The notes under the pieces are model-generated. The model was not told the DNA's origin. It saw only the letters and a program-made list of their open reading frames with translations, and ran no database searches. Both the position numbers and the translations under genes were made by a program. Below are positions 32,395-44,842 of a stretch of DNA of 64,000 nt, in pieces. The DNA is from Drosophila pseudoobscura (Eukaryota; Arthropoda; Insecta; Diptera; Drosophilidae). The stretch is from contig NC_046679.1 of NCBI RefSeq assembly GCF_009870125.1, forward strand, positions 30,256,001 through 30,320,000, read 5' to 3'. Position 1 is the stretch's first letter, and every line of letters starts with the position of its first letter.

Positions 32395-34104
32395 ATGGCC
32401 GAATTGCCGACGGCGCCGAACGGCGTCTCGAGCGGTGACTATCTCCATCGATCTATTGACCAGCTGCGATCCCTCACGCACCTGACCACAGCGGATCTGC
32501 GCACCGCACAACTGGTCCATGACTACAAGCCATTCAACATCAATGAGTTTCGTCAGAATGTGGTGGAGCGACTGGACTACAGCCTGAAGAATGGCCTGGT
32601 GCACCACCAACAGCAGCAGCAGCAACAGCAGCAGCAGGAGATGTTGCAGCAGCAGCAGCAGCATCAGGCACATCAAGAGCAGCAGCAGCAACAACAACAA
32701 CAGCAGCAACAGCATCACCATCAGCAGCAGCAGCATCATCTAAAGTCCAGCTACAGTGCGCCAAGCTCTCCGCCAACGCCACACGAGCAGCAGGAGCAAA
32801 AGGTGAGTCTTGGTGGAGTGCAGAGAAAATTAGACCTAATTCTTGACCGTTCCTTTCAGTACGATCCCAATAGATCGCCTCCACGGCCGCTCATGAGCAG
32901 CGGCAGCAATGCCTCGTCGCCAGAAGATGATCGCCGAGGCAGCGGCGGAGGACCTGGAGGTGGTGGAGGAGGAGACGGGGACCAGTCAAAGCCATACAAA
33001 TGCGCCTCGTGCAGCAAATCCTTTGCCAACTCCTCGTATCTGTCGCAGCACACGCGCATCCATTTGGGGATCAAACCCTACCGCTGCGAGATCTGCCAGC
33101 GAAAGTTTACGCAACTGTCGCACCTGCAGCAGCACATCAGGACGCACACGGGGGACAAACCGTACAAATGCCGGCATGCCGGCTGTCCCAAGGCCTTCTC
33201 GCAGCTCTCGAACCTCCAGTCGCACTCGCGATGCCATCAAACGGATAAACCCTTCAAATGCAACTCCTGCTACAAATGTTTTGCCGATGAGATGACGCTG
33301 TTGGAGCACATACCCAAGCACAAGGACTCCAAGCACCTGAAGACGCACATTTGCAATCTGTGTGGGAAATCCTACACGCAGGAGACGTACCTACAGAAGC
33401 ATCTGCAAAAGCATGCAGAGAAGGCGGAAAAACAGCAGCAACGGCACTCCAGTCAGGTGGCTGCAGTGCAGCAGCATGTGCCATCGGGGGGAATTGGTTT
33501 GAATCTGCAGCGCCAGGCGATGAATGATGTGAATGCTGCCTACTGGGCCAAGATGGGCGCAGACAGTGCGGCTGCATCGCTGGCAGAGGCCATACAGCAG
33601 CAGCTGCCCCAGACCAATGGCCAGACGTACGCGAATTTTGCCACGCTCCAGCAGCATCAGCAGCAACAACAGCAACAGCAGCAGGATATGCTGCAGCAGC
33701 ACCACCAGCGGCTGGCGGACACACCCGGCCACTCGCACAGTCCGCATGAAGACCCCGCCGGCGAGGATCTCGTCCTGCGGCAGACGACACCACAGCATCA
33801 CCTGCAACAGCAACAACAGCAGCAGCAGCCCTCGCCTGGGCCTGGATCCTCGGCTTTTACTCCACTGAGCGCCACCGTGCCGCCCTCACATCTTCAGCAG
33901 CATCGTGGGGCACCAGCGGCCACCGCGGCCTACCTCTACCAGCAGAATGCGGCAGCGGCGGCCGCTGCCTTTCCCACGCAGCTGATTTCTCTGCATCAAA
34001 TACGAAACTATGCGCACCAGCCAGGGGCAGCGGGTCTCATCGCTGGCGATCATCTAACCCTGGGTCTGAGCGCCGTCCAGGCGGCCAAGGAGAAGGCCCA
34101 ATAG
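32395..34104 (+). CDS. sqz: Squeeze, C2H2 zinc-finger transcription factor (rotund/ZNF384-like)
   Basis: Coding exons 32395-32802 and 32860-34104. The 57-bp intron is in frame and could be mistaken for coding sequence; splicing gives EQQEQK|YDPNR as in D. melanogaster squeeze, and 550 aa in total. The N-terminus MAELPTAPNG...DYLHRSIDQLRS is diagnostic. Five zinc fingers lie at about residues 181-320, starting YKCASCSKSF, YRCEICQRKF, YKCRHAGCPKAF, FKCNSCYKCF and HICNLCGKSY. Poly-Q tracts flank them, followed by an Ala-rich block near the C-terminus (QNAAAAAAAFP). Squeeze specifies Tv/Ap-cluster peptidergic neurons in the embryonic CNS together with Apterous and BMP signalling. The protein is nuclear and binds DNA as a sequence-specific regulator. 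A poly(A) signal AATAAA lies near 34406. Identification is firm. Confidence 0.97.
   Translation: MAELPTAPNGVSSGDYLHRSIDQLRSLTHLTTADLRTAQLVHDYKPFNINEFRQNVVERLDYSLKNGLVHHQQQQQQQQQQEMLQQQQQHQAHQEQQQQQQQQQQQHHHQQQQHHLKSSYSAPSSPPTPHEQQEQKVSLGGVQRKLDLILDRSFQYDPNRSPPRPLMSSGSNASSPEDDRRGSGGGPGGGGGGDGDQSKPYKCASCSKSFANSSYLSQHTRIHLGIKPYRCEICQRKFTQLSHLQQHIRTHTGDKPYKCRHAGCPKAFSQLSNLQSHSRCHQTDKPFKCNSCYKCFADEMTLLEHIPKHKDSKHLKTHICNLCGKSYTQETYLQKHLQKHAEKAEKQQQRHSSQVAAVQQHVPSGGIGLNLQRQAMNDVNAAYWAKMGADSAAASLAEAIQQQLPQTNGQTYANFATLQQHQQQQQQQQQDMLQQHHQRLADTPGHSHSPHEDPAGEDLVLRQTTPQHHLQQQQQQQQPSPGPGSSAFTPLSATVPPSHLQQHRGAPAATAAYLYQQNAAAAAAAFPTQLISLHQIRNYAHQPGAAGLIAGDHLTLGLSAVQAAKEKAQ
32617..32739 (+). repeat. CAG/CAA repeat encoding poly-Q in squeeze
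   Basis: Mixed CAG and CAA codons interrupted by His and Glu codons. Similar runs recur near 33650-33690 and 33800-33830. Codon mixing suggests old, stabilised tracts rather than fresh expansion. Confidence 0.9.
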
Positions 34105-37100
34105 TACAGGCCCCTACGTGGCCACAAAAGGCAGCTACGATGACATTAGTTGTAGGTTTCAGCAGACGTTTAAACTGGCATGAGTTTCCAACAATTACAT
34201 GCGGAATTCATCCCAGTTTCAACACTCGAAATTATGTGTAAGTTAGGTTTAGTTTAGGCACCAGTTGAAGGCAGTGCAGGAGCTGGTACTTCCATTTAGT
34301 ATTAACCTTTGTATAGACTTACAAACCCTCTAGAATCAGGAAAAGTATTGATTGCTTTATTCTACTCATAAATCTCACTCTCCAGACTCCAAAACACTGC
34401 CCGAAAATAAAAACGCAGCTCCTCCCTGCCCTCAACTGCAAATTTCGAAGAATATCTATAGAGGACATGTGTATCTAGGACAACTCAGGATTTATATGAT
34501 ATTTATATGACCCTTTCCCATCTTTCTATTTATGAAAAATATCTCTCCAAAATAAAAAGGTAAAACTCTGAAATACTCGAAAAAAACCAATAATACATTC
34601 GAGTAGATCACAAGTTTTTCCAGACGATCCGATGATAGGAGCCGTACAAAGTACGGCGAATACATAATGTAAATCTTATGCAAATGTGTGCTGTACGACG
34701 TATCATATTAGCCATAAGCAAGAGAACCCTCGAGATATTATCTTTATTTATCAAACAAATTTGTTTAAGAACTAAGAAGTGTATTTTCTACCTAAAACAC
34801 AACAAAAAATAAAAGAAACGAATTGTATAATAAATTTGGAAATAATTTATAAAAATAATTATCTTGAATGATCGTTGATATCTTTTACCGCAAGATTTGC
34901 ATTTGCATTTAGGGATACGATGAGGATTCAGTGAACCAGAAAACTGCATGATAATCCGCTTAAGAGAATTTCCTTTTCCTTTCTTTGCGTCCCAAGGCGA
35001 CAAGACATGAGAGATTTATGTTTGCCGTACCCTACATATAATCTGAGTATCTCTATGGGGAAATGTAGGACTCGGCTCAAGATTCTATCGAGAGTTTTGT
35101 ATACGATGGCGCAGCTGTCGTTTTGGCCAGTGGGGTGTTTCTTGCCCCTGCAACGATCCATGATTGATGACTGATTGAATCTTGAAGTTTTTTCCTCTGC
35201 CTGATCGAAGCAGAGATTAATGATTGGGTGTTCTTATATGTACTAGTTTTACATATGTGTGAGAGACATATATACTCTCACATGTAGTTCATCTGCTTGA
35301 AACATCACGATTTGCAACTTGAATCAAGTGATTTCCACTCGAAGAATGAGCAAAGTTCTTCAACCGAAGAGATGGTGAACCATAAAAGATTAGTAAACTG
35401 ATATTTCGTATATGGAATAGACAATAAAACATTTATGTTTTCAGCAAATTTCATAGCTTATTAATAACAATAAGTCATACAAAAAAAAACCAGTTTGAAA
35501 GATTTTAACAGGTGTTTTTTCTGTATTTTTTGCACTGAAAGTTCTGTCTTCTCTATTTGCTAAGCCAAGCATTTGAATGGTATTATTATAAATAGCTGGC
35601 AAAGTGTGTTAAAAACACTTGGGAGTAATGTGAATTATATGACCATTTTATGACTCAAATAAAAACAATATAAAAGCCACCTAAACAGCTCGTAAAAATT
35701 GCCCAAAGAATGGCTATTGTTTAGCGTTGAATAGACACCCACTAAGGGGATATAGAAAAGCAACAAAAGGAGGTTGATAGAGACATAACCCCTCCTAAAG
35801 GGACATTGTCTGCGCTGTTTTGTCAACAAGCAAGGATCTTGTGCGAAATTTCGGCACGATCCTGAACCCTTAACACCGACAAGGATCGCTGACAATAAAC
35901 CAACAAATCATCAAAGGCTGGGATTGGCAAACACACCGCAGAGTACAAAGAGCCGGAATAAAAAGGAAATGAAGGGCTCATCGATCGACAATCGATCATT
36001 TGGCAGTTTGTGCAAAATGCGTGGAGTAGACAAAAGGGGTAAAACGGATCTGAAGGTATCGCAAATCTATGGCCAGACAATGTTTGCCAATAATATAATT
36101 GATAAATGATTTGATTTCTGCCAGCCGATCGCAGCTCATCGATCGATCATTGGCTGGGATCATGGGATCTCCTCTGCTCTCTGATTAGCATATCAATGCC
36201 TCACTTTTAAAAATGCACTAATGATCATGGGATTGTCTGCTGCTGCTGCTGTCTGCCTGGATGGCTCTGTCTTCGGGGTGGCTCTTCTTTCGGGTTTCTT
36301 TGGGTGCTGAAATCATCACCGAATCTCTGTCCGTTGCGTGCCTCATCAGCGCTTTGTTATGCTAACTATGAGAAAAAACTGTGGCTGAGAGAGCAGCTAT
36401 CCTGTCAAGGATGCTTGGTGCTGTCTGGGGTCCTGGGACTGTCACTTTTACTTGCAGTCGTCTCTGGTCGTCTTTTTGATCGATATGATAATTAGAATGC
36501 AATGCTGGAGGCCAGGAAGGAGTTTTTTTCGTTGAGATTGGCATCTGCTGGAGATCTTTAAAGAGTACACTGAAAGAAGGATAGGGCTACAGGGGAAGAA
36601 ATAGAGCATCATAGATCTGGCTGGTGGTCTTTAGATATTTTTTAGAATTTATTTGATGATCGTAGAACATTTCTTAGTGCCGTATGAAAGGATTTCCCTT
36701 TCTAGATTATTTTTCCCATTAAATTTAACTTTCTAAATTAGTTCCGCTTATACTCCACTAGTTTCCTTACCTTTTCCTTGATATCAATCCATAAATTCAG
36801 AAACTCAGAATAACCTCCTCTCTTAGGGTATCTCGCTGGTCCTTTCGTTCCCTAACTTTCTTTCAGTGCAGAGCCCCTTCAAAATCTGTTTCAGGGGCAG
36901 GCATTATGCAAACGACTTGCATTTGAATATTATCTATGCGTTTTTCAATGCCAAGAGATCATTTCGAGGGCTGCAGAAAGGCGTCATCAAAGCCATCAAT
37001 AGATTTATGGTTTCTAAACTCTAGAGAAAATCAAAACACACACCCTATACCCCATAGATAGCCAACGATCAGATCATCAGGGGTTGCCACACACACAAAA

Positions 37101-40100
37101 ACATCCGGAGAAAGGACTTCACCCCAGAGAAGGTTTCGGGGGCGCTTTGCATAAGAAAGGACTCGTCGTTCGAGCATCGAGGGTAACCCGTTCACGTATG
37201 GCATTTAGTCGGGGGTTCGGGCATTCAGCAACTCTTTTGGATAAACTATTTATGAAATTACTAGACAATGCAGACAATATGCAGAATACACTCCACCGAT
37301 TAGCCCATATATTGAGTAGAGGAGACGATAGGTGTGTATGTTTTTCCCATAACTTCTTGTTCCTTGTGGCATTCGCATTTCCATATTCCTTCAGTCTTTT
37401 GCCAATTTTTGTGGCTCTCTTTGTTCGCTCTCTTGTGCTCGTTGTACTCCTTGTACTCCTCTGTATTGTTCGATTCTAATAAGGTGCGATATTGTGAAAT
37501 TTGATGCGATTTTCGTTAGCTATTCTTCAGGGTTTGAGTACGAGTATATTCATATTTTGCACCCTATCCTATACTCATTCTCTCAAAAGGGATTCGCACT
37601 TTCCGCGGATAGGGCACACAATCGCTGCTGCTATTGTTGAGGTTTTTTTTCTATGCTCTTGTTTGGATTGATTTCCCTTTATCATCTTTCGATTGTTCAG
37701 TAATTGATACTTGAGCGAGTATATTGGCATATTGCCAAAAAAACGTGGTTTGTGGCATTCTAATTAAACGTTTTTGATGGCTCGGATTTGAGGGAATTAT
37801 TGAGGGATTGGATGGCTTTTATTACACTATTTATTGGTATATTAAAAGGGGTTTTTTCTAACACATTTCAAACACGTTTTGGCAGGAAGTCATTCTTTAT
37901 TTGAGGGCAACAGATGTTGGAGAAAGGTTGAACATTTAATGGGACTGTAATCTCTATATCATTTTCTTTCTTTTTGCCTTTTCCGAAGAAGGATATTCTT
38001 GGTATATACATATATCTACTGTTTCTTTTTCAGAAAACGGATTTTTAAAGAGCTTCTCTCTTTATTTTAAGTGCAAATATTTTTCCCCTGAGTTCTTTCA
38101 TTCTTTAGCTCACCATTCAATTGTGTTTGCCATTCAATTAAATATTTTTTCCATTAGTTTTTTTCGATTTAAAGCCCTGCCCAAAAGGCCCATCAAGTAC
38201 TTAACAAGGTTAACATTTATTCAAACAAAAAACACGAGTTATTTGCTTTACATTTAAACTCCCTGACACCCAACACGTGTTTGGCAAATACCAACAAAAA
38301 ACTAAAAATTAACTGCGTAATTGAAAGGTACATAAAAACGTGTATCCTTCGTACAGGAATCGTTTGTTATACGCCAGAAAATGACGCACTAACAAACATT
38401 TAATTAAATTTTCGCGCCGCCTTTTGTCAAAAACCTACAGAAAAAGCTAACAAAAAAAAAGGATAAAAAACTACAGTAACAAGGCCGATCCAAACGAAAA
38501 AAAAATCTTGTCACACGGGATTTCTTTCTGCATAAAAAATTACGCGCCAAAAAGAAAAAAAAAAAAAAGCTGAAATCGCTTCAATTATAAACGACTTTTT
38601 TCGGTAGTCAAGCATAAAAAATTCCCGAATTACAAAAAAAAAATGGGTTAAAAAAAACTGACAAGGGGCTGCATCCTGATGGGTTATATTTTTTTTGTGT
38701 CCTTCGGGAGAGTAGAGTAGTGTAAAAAAATCACCCAAAAAAGTATGCAACGGGCGGGCATTTGGTTACCTCATTTGAATATTTGGCGCTGGAAACTTTC
38801 TCACGATTTTTTTCCTTAGGTCTACCCACAGCTCAGGGGTGACGATCAAGGATAAAGGCGCACCCGGGGACTGCGACGGCGACCGAGAGACACAAAAAGA
38901 TGCAGACAGCCATCCTCGAGGCAGAAGACAAGAAGTAGAAAAAAAATCCGGATTTTTTGCCTCATTTCCATGCGGAAGCGTTTCCTTAACGATCTTTGTG
39001 GAAAAAAGGGTGAGTGCCATGAACAAAAGGGACCAAAGGACCAAAGGATTCCTTTAATTTATGCACAACACGTTCGCGGATCGGACGACGCGACGCACCA
39101 CCTCAAAGGGTTGTCTGAATGGGCTGATGATCCTCTGCCGGGATATCTGGGGGCACCGCATTTGCATACACGATCTACACGCCACATGGAAAAACGGGGT
39201 GCGGGTCAAACATCATTTTTCATTTATCAGCCGTAAAAAAAACGAAAAAAAAACATAGCTCTTTGGAATAGAAAAATACGTTAATTATTTAAATTTGCTT
39301 TTTTTCATCTCTCGGATTTCTTTTAATGCGCAGGGCCAAGGTGTGTCCTAGGGAAGTCCTTTCCTATTCCTATTCCTATTCCTTTCAGTTTCCTCCAAGC
39401 TGTTTGTCTGGGTCAATTTTTTCTCCCTTCAAGAAGTCGGCCGCGGGGCAGGGAAACCACCCCAAGAAAGGGCTATCTATCCTCTAGAACATCTTTCTGG
39501 GCTTCTTACTGGGCTCTTCCTTTTGTCGTTGTCGTATATTTGTTTATCTATTTTACATATTCAGGCTTTGTATCCGGTTCTTTGGCAGAGAGTTTCTAAA
39601 TCAATATTTGCTCATTAGTCACATTCAATAATTTTAATTATTATAATTTGTATGCGCACTGAATGGCAATAAGAAATGTACGAATGGCAGCTGTGTAATC
39701 ATCAAAGGGTAAAGGATTTTCTATAATTTAAGTAGGAGAAAGTTTCATATAAAAAGGATCCATCGAATCTGATGTATTTAGTTTCTAAATTGATTAATTT
39801 CATATCAATATCATTAAACTGTAAACTGATTTTATATTCATATCGATCTTTAATTTCCTCTGTTTCCTGTTTCCTAATCAATTCTCCTTTTAGTCCCCAT
39901 CAAATTCAATTAATGAAGCAATCTTCAAAAATTATGGCATTACCTTTTTGGCAATCGTTAATTCAAAGTCTCATTTAAAGAAACAAATCTTCAGGCAACA
40001 CTTTCGTTTTAAAATTAAATGATCTTGCCTTATATATAAAACCGACAGCCAAATGAATCTTAAAATAATCTCAAAATCAAAATCTTTGCAGAAATTAATC

Positions 40101-41588
40101 AAATTATACCTTATCGAGCGAAAAACGACATCGAATCCATCAAATTCTTTTTAAATATACGATCTTCACAATGCAAAAATTATGCAAAATTTATTCATTC
40201 GACAAAAAACACAGAACCGAAATAACGAAGATTTTTGCACAAGAAAAAGGCAAACAATTTATACATGAAAGTGTGCTTTTTTGATTAAAATTAATTAAGT
40301 TACTTAATTACAGGTAAGAGATGAAGACAAAGTCCATGTGCCCCTTTTTTCCATTATCATGCCATCACGGGGGATTTGCTAACAGGTTGACTTGTGCCAA
40401 AAATTGAATTTTTTGCAAAGGTTCAGCGACGGTTGGGGGAGTGGGAGCATGGCGAAGTTTTAAACCTGAAGAATGGAAAGAGTTTGGTATTCGACATTGG
40501 TAGTACCCAAGGAATTGTGAGATATATGTTATGGTAAGGCAATCTATTTGATATTTCCTTATATCTATATATATTTATATTGGATAAAATCGAATGACAT
40601 TCCCTATAAGTATTGTATTCCAGCTCCTTTTCCTAGGGTATCCATCAATTTTTACCGCCCCACAATCTTTTGGCACACTAAGGTTTTTGGTAGTAGAAGC
40701 GACAGAATGATTGATCGCCTGCCAATTGTAGACGAACGAAAGACAGAAAGACAGAGAGACACAGAGATTCCGAGAGATGGCGGGGCAGACAGCCACCGAC
40801 GGGGGATCCTAGTGGGGGGAATCCATTAAAAAAGTTGTATTTATTTGCTATTGTTGTTGCTGTTGTCGTTGGGGCTTTGTTCCTAGCCAAAAGTGAATTA
40901 AATTTATATTTACGTTCTTTATTTGTTGTCTCTGCATCGTCTGTGTGTCGGTGTGTACGCAATTTAAGTGAAGATTCGGTCGGGGGTCTAGTCAAACCGG
41001 TTCGACTTGTAGTTGCCTTTTATTTTTGGAGTCTGTAAGTCTTTTCTGGCGTTTAAATGCTGGTGGAGAAGTCTAAGGGAGGGGCATAAATTATAGTATA
41101 CGTTTCTGTACGAATAGTTTATAAAGATTGCATCAATTTTAATGGGAAAATATGTGGGGGTTTTTTTCAGAAGAACATAACAATGGGAGACAATATGATA
41201 GAAGGAAATCTGGCAGCAGCATAAGAAGTTCCAACTTTAATTTACCATTTCTATGGTTTGATCTTATGATATTGAAAAGTTTGAGCATTTATTTCAATCA
41301 AAAACTATTCAAAATTTTATTTTAAAGCAAGTATTTTCACTAGAACACTTTGTAGTAAAATCCCTAAGCAATTGTTTACGATAAGTGAGCTTTTCTAAGA
41401 CTCTATTCATAGGCGTCTATTTAGACATTACAATTCGAATATATAGACACCTTTTTGAGAACCTAAGCAATCTTTATCATAGCCATTCATTAAACAAAAA
41501 CCTTTCATTTAAAACGAACTTTCATTTCAAACTAGAAACTCAAAAGAGAATATAAATTCATATTTTTCAATCTTTTAAAACCACCAAT
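34105..41588. other. 7.5-kb gene-poor region downstream of squeeze
   Basis: Begins with the squeeze 3' UTR (poly(A) signal near 34406). The rest is AT-rich with homopolymer runs, a TATTCC microsatellite (about 39363-39386), a TTTGCA repeat (34896-34911) and no supported frame. Strong donor-like GGTGAGT near 39008 follows a GC-richer stretch (38820-39008) that could be a non-coding exon, but no partner acceptor was found. Likely regulatory DNA for squeeze or its neighbours. Confidence 0.5.
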
Positions 41589-42479
41589 ATGCTAACAGAA
41601 TGCAAAGATGAGCTGCCCAATCCTCACAAGGGATGCCTGCGGGAGATGCTCAACACCCTGATCATCAGCGACAATGATGTGAAGCGCCTCAATACGCAGC
41701 TGCGCAACGTGCAACTGGAGATGAAGGCCGAAATGGACAAGATCGAAAAGGCCAAGTGCGTCGGAGATGAGAAGTCAACGAAGCCAAAGGTCTGCGTCAG
41801 TGAGGAGGATCTCACACAGTTTGCCGAACGCATCGTCAATCTGGATGAACTGAAGCTGCACTACACAAAGAAAAGCGAGGAGCTGCGCCGCCGTCGGGAC
41901 AATATAATGGTCTATGCCCGACAGTGCCTGAACGCCTACAACGAGGAGAAGTGCAAATTCAAGTCCTTCCAGGAGAACACCGTGGACTACATTAAACGAA
42001 CGGCTACTCTCTCGCAGGACCGTGAGGTGATCCAGAAATGCGAGAATGACATTTGCCAGATGAACAAACGCTTTGTTCGAGAGGTGGCCCATCTGAAACG
42101 CTGCGAGGGAGAGCTGCAGGCGTTCTTTAAGCTGCTCAAGGACTCGGATCCCAAGGCCTATTGCGAGTGCTGCTGCTTCAAGGACTACGACTGGCTGCCG
42201 CAGGGCAAGAACCTGGAGGTGGTGGACACCATAGCCGCGGAGATCAAGGAGAAGATGGGCCACGTGCTGGTGCGTGCCTTTGCCCAGCTGCATTTGCATG
42301 AGCCGCAGGATCCGCGGGCCTTCATTGCCGCCTATCTGATGAATCTCGATCGCAGCGAGCAGGAGATGAAGGAGAAGCACGACATATTCCAGGAGGCCAC
42401 AGAGATCTGCATCAAGGAGCTGCCCGATCCCATATTCCATTGCGAGAACACATGTCCGCCGCAAGAGAAACCCATTTGA
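41589..42479 (+). CDS. Coiled-coil protein with C-terminal Dpy-30-like motif
   Basis: Intronless 296-aa protein with an ATG start. Most of it is predicted helical coiled coil (LNTQLRNVQLEMKAEMDKIEKAK; LKLHYTKKSEELRRRRDNI), with cysteine clusters at CECCCF near residue 196 and CENTCPP near the C-terminus. Residues about 225-260 read LVRAFAQLHLHEPQDPRAFIAAYL, matching the Dpy-30/RII-alpha-like pattern Lxx(G/A)Lxx(L)...P.DPxxFLAxYLL. That motif forms a dimeric four-helix bundle and docks to AKAP-like helices, often in radial spokes, axonemes or MLL complexes. The single exon, coiled coil and this motif suggest a sperm-axoneme component. It is convergent with the BRAP2 gene, with 260 bp between the stops. 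Motif call is by eye; function is inference. Confidence 0.72.
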   Translation: MLTECKDELPNPHKGCLREMLNTLIISDNDVKRLNTQLRNVQLEMKAEMDKIEKAKCVGDEKSTKPKVCVSEEDLTQFAERIVNLDELKLHYTKKSEELRRRRDNIMVYARQCLNAYNEEKCKFKSFQENTVDYIKRTATLSQDREVIQKCENDICQMNKRFVREVAHLKRCEGELQAFFKLLKDSDPKAYCECCCFKDYDWLPQGKNLEVVDTIAAEIKEKMGHVLVRAFAQLHLHEPQDPRAFIAAYLMNLDRSEQEMKEKHDIFQEATEICIKELPDPIFHCENTCPPQEKPI

Positions 42480-42739
42480 GAGTTTTTTTAAACAATATTT
42501 CCTTTAATTCACACGAAAAAACACCATGAAATACAATATTTGAAATTCTCTTAACATTAGTTATATTTTGTATCGCTTTGCTTCACAAAGGAAATCACAT
42601 TTAGAGCTGCTTTATAGTGTAATGTTATTTTCGTTATTTGCTTAGCCTTCAGCGTGGGTGGGGGTCGGGGATTAAACATTACATTTTAAATACATAAAGA
42701 AGCTGCTATTCAGTTTTATTCACGGATTAAATTAAAAGT

Positions 42740-44687
42740 CTATTTCTTGCGACGATTGTTGCGCCGCGTGCTGGTATCGGGCTCCTTTTCGCCCAGGCCA
42801 GTGATTGAGGCTCCGGCCAGCTCCGAGTTGGCCATCTTTCCTTGGGTGTCCAGAAAGAACATGACATCGCGCAGCTGCTCCTTGAGATCGGTGACTTCCG
42901 CATCATGTTTGGCTTTGAATTCCGTGTACTGCTGCTCCAGGGCATTGTATTTGACCAGCCAGGAGCTTTGATTGTCCTGCAAGGCCTTGGATAGCTCACG
43001 CTCTTCATTTAGCTGCTTTTGGACTTCTTTTAGTCTGAAATGGAACACAGGTTATTTAATGCCCTATACTCTTTGAAAGTGTATCCCCTACTTGGATGTA
43101 TGCTGTACTAGTTTGCGCTCTAGATTCTGTTTCTCCTTGTGCATGGACTGTTGGACGTGCAGCAGATCCGTCACCTCTGACTTGGCCTCGCTGGCATTCA
43201 CCTTAAAGTTCATCCACTCCTCTTCGAGACGTTCCATTCGCTCCTCGTAGTACTTGCGCTGTGTGTCCAGCTGCGAGGTCAGCAAATAGGTGAACTCCAT
43301 CTGCATGGAGTCGATCTTTTCCTCGCGTTCATCCTTTCCGGTCTGCGAGGCCACCAGCTTGCCGTCGGATTTGTTTTGGAACAGACGGTGGACGAAATTA
43401 TCGCCTGCGTAATCCCACACACTGGAGGTTCCCAGTTGCATGGCAAAGGTGTGATTGGTGGCTCTGTAGTGGGCGGCAGCATGTCCACCCTGATACCGAC
43501 CGCAACCGACATGGCCGCAGATCAGGCAAATCCACAGCGAATCTGTTCCCTCGCACTCCATGCAAACAGAGTCTTCCATCAGCTCGGGCGTCTGCACATG
43601 GCGGCAGACGGGGCAGGTGGAGTCGCCCCATTTCATCAGGCAGCTGGCATGGAAAGCATGATTACAGAGAATGGTGAGAACGCCATCCACGCTCTCGTCC
43701 ATGCGCTCCAAGCAGACGGGGCAGGTGGGCAGTTCTGTGTGCCCCACGGGCGGTAGTCCGTGGTCGCTACGCTCCACAGCAGATACCCAAACGGCATGGC
43801 ACAGGGAGTCGGGCTCCAGTGAGTTGTAGGCAATGCCATTGTAGGACTTGTAAAACTCCAAGGCCGACTCATTCGAGCGAAATCTGTATGAGATTAGAGT
43901 TGTATTGAAATGATAAGAGTTTTCTGCGGACTTGAACTCACTCTAGGAGCACCATAAACTGATTGGGACTGCCGTCGCGTACAATCTGGACATGCTTGAT
44001 TTCCGCATGGCAGGGAGCTATAAAATTGAGTAGATCATGGCAGTTGAGAGTGGCTGGCACGGCCAGCAGGCAGAGTTGATTGGATGGGGCCTCCTTGGTG
44101 GCCTTGCGTTCACTAATAAACGTAAAGAAAACGTATTAAAAGGAGCAATGAAACACGCAGTGGCAGCTCATACTTCTTCTTGTATAGATGAATAAGTCCC
44201 TTGGTGACTTCCACAATGGGATTGCCAGAAAAGTAACCAATCTCCAGTGGAAAGTTCGAGTTTGCCTGCACGTTACCAGACTGTGACTCATCGCCGCTGC
44301 GTGGCGTCGTCTCCCGCGAGCTCCCAGCCGTGGGGCTGTTTACATGCTGCAGCGTGGTGGCCCAGTTCATCTTCTTTGTGTCACCTTCAATACTATTTTC
44401 GCCCTCTGAGAGCTCCTTTATCCAACGCTGATTCGTGTACGTTTCAATGGTTATATCGCGGGACTGTCGCAGTCCACGGTCCCGCTCGCGCTCCTTTTGA
44501 ACCCGCGGATTGGTTGGATGCTCTGCTGATACGGCGCCTTCTTGTTCTAATTTACGGATAAAGCAGCAGACGGGGTCAATTAATTGTTGGCGAAATGTAT
44601 GCGTTTTCTTTGTTCGCGTTATTTACCTGCGTTTGGCTCCAAATCGATTTCGATTTTGATGACACACAGGGAAATGTTTTCTAGCAT
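42740..44687 (-). CDS. BRCA1-associated protein (BRAP2/IMP) orthologue, RING E3 ligase
   Basis: Five exons: 44687-44627, 44546-44174, 44112-43942, 43883-43092 and 43034-42740. All introns are GT-AG and joins are in phase, giving 563 aa. The N-terminal BRAP2/RRM-like region precedes a C3H2C3 RING (CPVCLERMDES...CNHAFHASCLMKW...CPVC), then a UBP-type zinc finger (CMECEG...CLICGHVGCGRYQGGHAAAHY), then a long coiled coil (residues about 420-530) and a basic tail TRRNNRRKK. BRAP2 binds ubiquitin, autoubiquitinates on Ras activation, and releases its block on KSR, so it tunes Ras-MAPK signalling; it also retains nuclear-localisation-signal proteins in the cytoplasm. I recall the D. melanogaster orthologue as CG5555. 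The domain order matches the family completely. Confidence 0.95.
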
Positions 44688-44798
44688 TACACAGGCATAA
44701 TTTAGATCAGGTCAATTACCAAAAAGTATAAAAAAAACGAATTAAATGTTTTTGCGTAAATTAATGTTTGGTGTAAGAGCGATAAATATTCATCGGAC

Positions 44799-44842
44799 TT
44801 ATCGATAAAATATACCGTCCGAGCCTCAGAAATATACCGAAA
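44799..44842 (-). promoter_or_regulatory. DRE plus motif-6-like sites upstream of the BRAP2 gene
   Basis: TATCGATA (44800-44807) is the DRE core. The minus strand then has CGGTATATTTT and CGGTATATTTC (44811-44839), like Ohler motif 6. They lie 110-155 bp before the BRAP2 start codon, and this pairing is common in housekeeping fly promoters. The same sites fall inside a dispersed repeat. Confidence 0.55.

Noticed and set aside
38820-39010. GC-richer stretch ending in GGTGAGT, considered as a hidden exon
   Set aside because: No ATG-led frame, no paired acceptor and no promoter motif could be found.
40990-41010. GGTTCGA-containing site considered as a tRNA T-arm
   Set aside because: No matching acceptor stem, A-box or cloverleaf around it.
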